From the NCBI RefSeq assembly GCF_900111315.1, contig NZ_FOGU01000001.1:124001-188000 (forward strand): a stretch of 64,000 nucleotides of DNA, read 5' to 3'. Origin of the DNA: Tranquillimonas rosea (GTDB lineage Bacteria; Pseudomonadota; Alphaproteobacteria; Rhodobacterales; Rhodobacteraceae). Below, in pieces: positions 60,222 through 64,000 of the stretch. The notes beneath the pieces were generated by a model. The model searched no databases and was not told the origin of the DNA. It saw only the letters and a list, made by a program, of their open reading frames with translations. The position numbers were made by a program, and so were the translations under genes. How positions within the stretch are numbered: the stretch's first letter is position 1; each line of letters starts with the position of its first letter.

Positions 60222-61036
60222 GCAAGGTCATCGTAGTCACATCCGGCAAGGGCGGCGTCGGCAAGACGACGTCGGCCGCCGCCATCAGCGCGGGCCTCGC
60301 GCAGCAGGGCCACAAGACGGTCGTCATCGACTTCGACGTCGGCCTACGGAACCTCGACATGATCATGGGCTGCGAGCGGCGCGTGGTGTTCGACTTCATC
60401 AACGTCATCCAGGGTGACGCCAAGCTGAAGCAGGCGCTGATCAAGGACCGCCGGCTCGACACGCTGTCGATCCTGCCGACCTCGCAGACGCGTGACAAGG
60501 ACGCGCTGACCAGCGAGGGCGTCGAGAAGGTGCTGGAAGAGCTGCGCGAAGAGTTCGACTACATCGTCTGCGACAGCCCGGCCGGCATCGAGCGCGGCGC
60601 GCAGCTGGCCATGTACTATGCCGACGAGGCGGTGGTGGTGACCAACCCCGAGGTCTCGTCGGTGCGCGACAGCGACCGGGTGCTGGGCCTGCTCAACAGC
60701 AAGACCAAGCGCGCCGAGGAATCGGGCGCCGACCCGATCAAGTCGCACCTGCTGCTGACGCGCTACGACGCCAAGCGGATCGGAGAAGGCGAGATGATGA
60801 ACGTCGAGGACGTGCTCGAGATCCTCGCGATCCCGCTGCTCGGCGTGATCCCGGAAAGCACCGCGGTGCTGCGCGCCTCGAACGTGGGTCTGCCGGTCGT
60901 GCTCGACGACAAGTCGCGCGCCGGCAAGGCCTATGAAGAGGCCGTCGCCCGGCTCACCGGCGAGCAGATCGAGATGCGGATCGAGTCCGAGGAACGGCCC
61001 GGCCTGTTCCAGCGGCTCTTCGGACGGACGGCGTAA
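60218..61036 (+). CDS. minD: Septum site-determining ATPase MinD
   Basis: MinD binds the membrane in its ATP form and recruits MinC. A GTG start with AGGAG seven bases upstream gives 272 residues. The deviant Walker A motif SGKGGVGKTT is at residue 9, DFDVGLRNLDMIMG near 40 and DYIVCDSPAGIERGA near 115. The last 15 residues (EERPGLFQRLFGRTA) form the amphipathic membrane-targeting helix. It is coupled to minC and lies three bases before minE. Confidence 0.97.
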   Translation: MSKVIVVTSGKGGVGKTTSAAAISAGLAQQGHKTVVIDFDVGLRNLDMIMGCERRVVFDFINVIQGDAKLKQALIKDRRLDTLSILPTSQTRDKDALTSEGVEKVLEELREEFDYIVCDSPAGIERGAQLAMYYADEAVVVTNPEVSSVRDSDRVLGLLNSKTKRAEESGADPIKSHLLLTRYDAKRIGEGEMMNVEDVLEILAIPLLGVIPESTAVLRASNVGLPVVLDDKSRAGKAYEEAVARLTGEQIEMRIESEERPGLFQRLFGRTA

Positions 61037-61039
61037 CCC

Positions 61040-61321
61040 ATGTTCGGATTCTCGTTCAAACCCCGCAACAAGGGGAAGTCCGCGCAGACCGCCAAGGAGC
61101 GGCTGCAAATCCTCCTCGCCCATGAGCGCGGCGGCAACGGGTCGAGCCCCGATTACCTGCCGATGCTCCAGCGCGACATCCTCGAGGCGATCAAGAAGCA
61201 CGTCCATGTCGAGCGCGACGCCGTCGACATCCGGATGGAGCGCGACGACGAGCTGTCGAGCCTGGAGATCAACATCGAACTGCCCGGCGGCCGCACCGTG
61301 CAGTCGAGCGCAAGCAGCTGA
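61040..61321 (+). CDS. minE: Cell division topological specificity factor MinE
   Basis: MinE stimulates the MinD ATPase and drives Min oscillation. It has 93 residues. The N-terminal membrane- and MinD-binding segment (SAQTAKERLQILLAHER) is followed by the dimerisation domain, MLQRDILEAIKKHVHVERDAVDIRMERDDELSSLEINIELP. It completes a minCDE operon. Confidence 0.96.
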   Translation: MFGFSFKPRNKGKSAQTAKERLQILLAHERGGNGSSPDYLPMLQRDILEAIKKHVHVERDAVDIRMERDDELSSLEINIELPGGRTVQSSASS

Positions 61322-61328
61322 CACGCGC

Positions 61329-61350
61329 GGCCCGCGCCACGGCGCGGGCC
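61329..61350 (+). terminator. Terminator-like hairpin behind minE
   Basis: Perfect nine-base arms GGCCCGCGC (61329-61337) and GCGCGGGCC (61342-61350) with loop CACG are followed by CGCTTTAG. It lies in the 42-base gap between the convergent minE and the membrane protein gene, so it may serve both. Confidence 0.6.
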
Positions 61351-61363
61351 CGCTTTAGCCCCC

Positions 61364-62515
61364 TCAGACGCGTCCGGCCCCCGGCCGCCCGCGCAGCAGG
61401 GCTTCGCCGAGCGCGGCGGTAATCGCGCCCAGCCCCAGCAGCACCAAGGCCACGTTCAGCATCCAGCCGAGAAACGGCACGAAGTTGAGCAGCACGGCTA
61501 CCACCAGCCCCGCCAGCAGCGCCAGCACCCGGACGGCCATTCCCTGCGGCGCCGTGCCCTCGCGGAACGCATCGACCACGCGCATCGCCACCGAATAGAC
61601 CCCCAGCAGATACCCCAGCGTCCAGGCCAGTACGAGCGCCAGCAGAACCAACGGGATCAGCGGCAGCCCCACGATCGTCAGGGCGCTGACCGGCACCAGA
61701 CCGAACAGCGCGCTGAGCCCCAGCACGCCCATCAACAGCGACAGCCCCGGCCGCCCGGCCGCGCGCTGCCGCAGCGCCTGCACCGTCACCGGCATGAAGG
61801 CGATCAGCACGGTGCCCAGCACCAGAAGGAACCCCAGCGTCGTCGCCACGCCCGCGACAAAGGCGAACGGTCCCGGCGTGGGCATGTCGCGGGTCCAGCG
61901 CTCGGCCGTCTCGCGGCCCTCGCCCACATCGAGCGGGACATAGGTGACATCCGACGCGGCGATCACGGTGTCGGGGACCTCGACCTGGGACGGCGCGGCA
62001 TAGCGCAGCGTGCCGTCGATCCGCGCTCCGGACCCGAACCGCAGGCTCCCGGCGGCGATCCAGACGTCGCCCGACACCGGCGCATCCAGTGTCACGTCGC
62101 CTCCCGACAGCACCAGCGCGCCCGCGACTGGTCCCCCGACCCGGACCGTCCCGCCGCTGAGACGGGCATTGCCATCGATCCGCCCCTCGGACTCGGTCTC
62201 GACAGAAAAGCCCGCGACGGTCGCGTCCGCGCCGATCGGCGCGGCGAGGCGCAGGCTGCTGCCGACGGCATAGAGGTTGCCCTCGACCGGTTCGGAAACG
62301 GTGACGGAAAATCCCGCCAGATGCGCGTCCGCCCCGACCGGCGCGCCCACGCGCACCCCGAAGCCTGCGGCAAAGAGATCGCGCGCGGCCTGCTCGGTGC
62401 CGTCGGCGTCGGACCCCGACAGGTAGACATCCTCGCCGGCCGAGAACCGGTCGGCCCGCGCCGCGGTCGCGACGAGCAGAGCGCACAGGACGGAAAGAAC
62501 AAGCGTCTTGAGCAT
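61364..62515 (-). CDS. Membrane protein with bactofilin-like beta-helical ectodomain
   Basis: It has 383 residues with a signal peptide (MLKTLVLSVLCALLVATAARA). Residues about 25-190 are a string of short beta repeats with Gly-Ala-Val turns (VGAPVGADAHLAGFSVTVSEPVEGNLYAVGSS, VGGPVAGALVLSGGDVTLDAPVSGDV), the pattern of polymer-forming bactofilin-like folds. Residues about 215-380 hold four to five membrane helices with Gly/Leu-rich sequence (PGLSLLMGVLGLSALFGLVP). The C-terminus ends with a short basic tail. I know no function. The export signal would put the repeat domain in the periplasm, unlike cytoplasmic bactofilins. Confidence 0.7.
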   Translation of the reverse strand: MLKTLVLSVLCALLVATAARADRFSAGEDVYLSGSDADGTEQAARDLFAAGFGVRVGAPVGADAHLAGFSVTVSEPVEGNLYAVGSSLRLAAPIGADATVAGFSVETESEGRIDGNARLSGGTVRVGGPVAGALVLSGGDVTLDAPVSGDVWIAAGSLRFGSGARIDGTLRYAAPSQVEVPDTVIAASDVTYVPLDVGEGRETAERWTRDMPTPGPFAFVAGVATTLGFLLVLGTVLIAFMPVTVQALRQRAAGRPGLSLLMGVLGLSALFGLVPVSALTIVGLPLIPLVLLALVLAWTLGYLLGVYSVAMRVVDAFREGTAPQGMAVRVLALLAGLVVAVLLNFVPFLGWMLNVALVLLGLGAITAALGEALLRGRPGAGRV

Positions 62516-62601
62516 AACGGACTCCCCCGCATGAAACCTGGAAACCCTAGCCGCGCAACCGTGGCGGCACCTTGACGAGGATCAAGCCGACCCGCGGCCC
62601 C

Positions 62602-63753
62602 TCAGCCCGGATCCCGCCGGACCGGGGCGCTCGTCATCATCGCGAGGCGAACCAGGTCCAGCCGGTTGCGGCAGGCGAGCTTTGCGGTGATGCCGTCGAT
62701 CCGCGCCGCCGCGGCGCCCGGCGTGGTGTCCTGGCTTCGCGAGATTTCGGCGGCGCCGGCGCCCTGCACCAGCATGTCGCAGATCGCGAGTTCCTCGGGC
62801 GACAGGATCCCGAAGGCCGACAGCCCCTCGCTCGTCAGGATGCCCCGCCGCTCGACGTCGAAGACCAGCAGAAGCGCAAGCGGCGCGTCGACACCGGTCT
62901 GCGCGTCGCGCAGCGGCAGGGTGCGGGCGACGAAAGGCACCCCCTGCGAGCGGCGCCGCAGGCTCATGATCAGGTCCTCGGGGCGCGCGGCGGGCCGGGT
63001 CGCGCCATGGATGATGCCCCGCATCCGCGGCCGGTCCTCGGGATGCGTGGCCCCGGCGATCCCGCCGACGTCGGTCAGCCCGTCCCTCTCGGCGGCGAGT
63101 TCGCCGAACTGGCGGTTCGAGACGACGATGCGCCCCTCCGCATCGCAGAAGGCCGCACCGAAATCGAGCGTATCGAAGAAATCGAGCATCGCCTGATAGC
63201 TCCGCACGAGTCTGCGGATCACCCGCCCGGTTTCGAGCGACTTGCCCACGACGCTGAACAGCACGTCGACATTCGCGCGGATGTCGGCGGGCAGCTCTGC
63301 GGTGGGACCGCCCAGATGGCCGCTGGCGATATCGATGACCGGGCCGAAATCGTTGAGCCGCCCGCCGAACCGCCAGCGCGCGCCGGTCACGTTCAGGATG
63401 GCGTCGCGGATCGCATTCGGCGGCAACGCATCATTCGCGCCGAATCCCAGCACCTCGTGCTCGAAGCTGTGGCGATAGGGCGGCAGATCGACGAGCTGCC
63501 CGTAGAGCTCGGTCTCGGCCTGGGGCGCCCGGCCGCCGATCAGGTCGTCGACCAGGTCCATGCCGCCCTCGCGGATCGCGCGGGACAGATGCATGATCGG
63601 GACCTGGCTGTTGGTCGAATCGTACTCGAAGATGAAGAAGGCCGGAAAATCGCTGCTGGCCACGATCCGGTCGCAGACGCCGTCCCATTCCTGGGGCCGG
63701 ACCGCCGCGTCGATTGCACTGCGAAGAATCTCCGCGAATTCGGCACCCCTCAT
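62602..63753 (-). CDS. LuxR-type regulator with PAS-like sensory region
   Basis: The ATG at 63753 (MRGAEFAEILRS) with GAGGGG upstream gives 383 residues; a TTG nine codons earlier is possible. The C-terminal 60 residues have a LuxR/GerE-type helix-turn-helix: LSPEELAICDMLVQGAGAAEISRSQDTTPGAAAARIDGITAKL then RNRLDLVRLAMM. The middle (about 185-300) looks like a PAS fold (LDFGAAFCDAEGRIVVSNRQFGELAA). There is no receiver domain, so it is a one-component sensor. The ligand is unknown, and no operon partner is visible. Confidence 0.8.
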   Translation of the reverse strand: MRGAEFAEILRSAIDAAVRPQEWDGVCDRIVASSDFPAFFIFEYDSTNSQVPIMHLSRAIREGGMDLVDDLIGGRAPQAETELYGQLVDLPPYRHSFEHEVLGFGANDALPPNAIRDAILNVTGARWRFGGRLNDFGPVIDIASGHLGGPTAELPADIRANVDVLFSVVGKSLETGRVIRRLVRSYQAMLDFFDTLDFGAAFCDAEGRIVVSNRQFGELAAERDGLTDVGGIAGATHPEDRPRMRGIIHGATRPAARPEDLIMSLRRRSQGVPFVARTLPLRDAQTGVDAPLALLLVFDVERRGILTSEGLSAFGILSPEELAICDMLVQGAGAAEISRSQDTTPGAAAARIDGITAKLACRNRLDLVRLAMMTSAPVRRDPG

Positions 63754-64000
63754 GCCACCCCTCGTCCTTGCGCCCCGCAAGGAAACTGCGGCACACCGCC
63801 GCGCCGCGCAACCCGCATGCGCCGCTCTACGTTCGAAGAGGAATGCTCAACACGGATCGTTCACGCTGCCGAACCGAAAGAAGCATCACTGACGAAAAGT
63901 CAGTTATTTCAGGTAGCTAGAGAATTTTGGCTCCGGCGGCAGGGGCCGGAGACGGAGCCTCGAAGCACTGAAAACGCGACGCTTTTGGAGATCGATTCCT
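63754..64000. other. Right-edge intergenic sequence
   Basis: No gene is supported in the last 247 bases. A perfect seven-base stem CTCCGGC/GCCGGAG (63931-63937 with 63945-63951) lies inside a second pair GGCTCCG/CGGAGCC (63929-63935 with 63953-63959). The base composition is more AT-rich between 63880 and 63930, as expected for control DNA of the LuxR gene or of a gene beyond the edge. Confidence 0.4.

Noticed and set aside
59648-61036. minD frame extended upstream to 59648
   Set aside because: The extension reads minC in the wrong frame. The GTG at 60218 has a ribosome site and gives the family N-terminus.

Overview
The window is GC-rich (roughly two thirds G+C), densely coded chromosomal DNA of an alphaproteobacterium, most likely a member of the Rhodobacterales. 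The grounds are: ctrA next to sciP; the order pyrH-frr-uppS-cdsA-dxr-rseP-bamA-ompH-fabZ-lpxA-lpxI-lpxB with LpxI instead of LpxH; a ChvE/GguAB sugar transporter with a GbpR-type regulator; and an intergenic repeat at gene 3' ends that I associate with this order. I see no rRNA, tRNA, phage, insertion sequence or CRISPR array.

Layout. 1-5954: recG (cut by the left edge), ligA, ctrA, sciP and mnmA. 6034-18172, minus strand: an envelope and lipid biosynthesis block that runs from UMP kinase and ribosome recycling factor through undecaprenyl-PP, CDP-diacylglycerol and isoprenoid synthesis, the RseP protease, BamA/OmpH and lipid A assembly. A terminator followed by a new promoter splits it just upstream of bamA, after a previously unlisted 41-codon membrane microprotein. 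18263-25742: miaA, an AraC-type regulator, an orphan peptide-type binding protein, a DUF1206 membrane protein, a lytic transglycosylase, ssb and a BCCT transporter.

26037-40086 is a sugar-acid regulon. ChvE, GguA and GguB import an aldose. A Gfo/Idh/MocA dehydrogenase, an IlvD/Edd dehydratase, the GguC/AraD1 protein and an aldehyde dehydrogenase form a non-phosphorylative route from L-arabinose (or D-galactose/D-fucose) towards 2-oxoglutarate. A divergent LysR gene (gbpR) probably controls it. A PaoABC-type molybdenum aldehyde oxidase lies at the distal end behind an inverted repeat that covers its ribosome binding site. No sugar lactonase was found.

40120-48748: an ornithine-cyclodeaminase-like enzyme; a ynjF-ynjBCD-like cluster (CDP-alcohol phosphotransferase plus ABC importer); a two-gene ABC exporter; Dps with a coupled hypothetical protein. 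48855-54160: hemP; a split PQQ polyol-type dehydrogenase (separate membrane and periplasmic subunits); a cardiolipin-synthase-like protein with an EEP-family hydrolase. 54102-59240: a TetR regulator divergent from a three-gene quaternary-amine demethylation module (flavin demethylase, Rieske oxygenase, reductase). 59412-61321: minCDE. 61364-63753: a bactofilin-like membrane protein and a LuxR-type regulator.

Most functions are recognised from conserved motifs read by eye. Substrates of transporters and oxidoreductases are inferences. The least described items are the ynjF/ynjBCD association, the microprotein before bamA, the paoA ribosome-site hairpin, the overlapping reading frame at minC and the missing cluster cysteine in the flavin demethylase.
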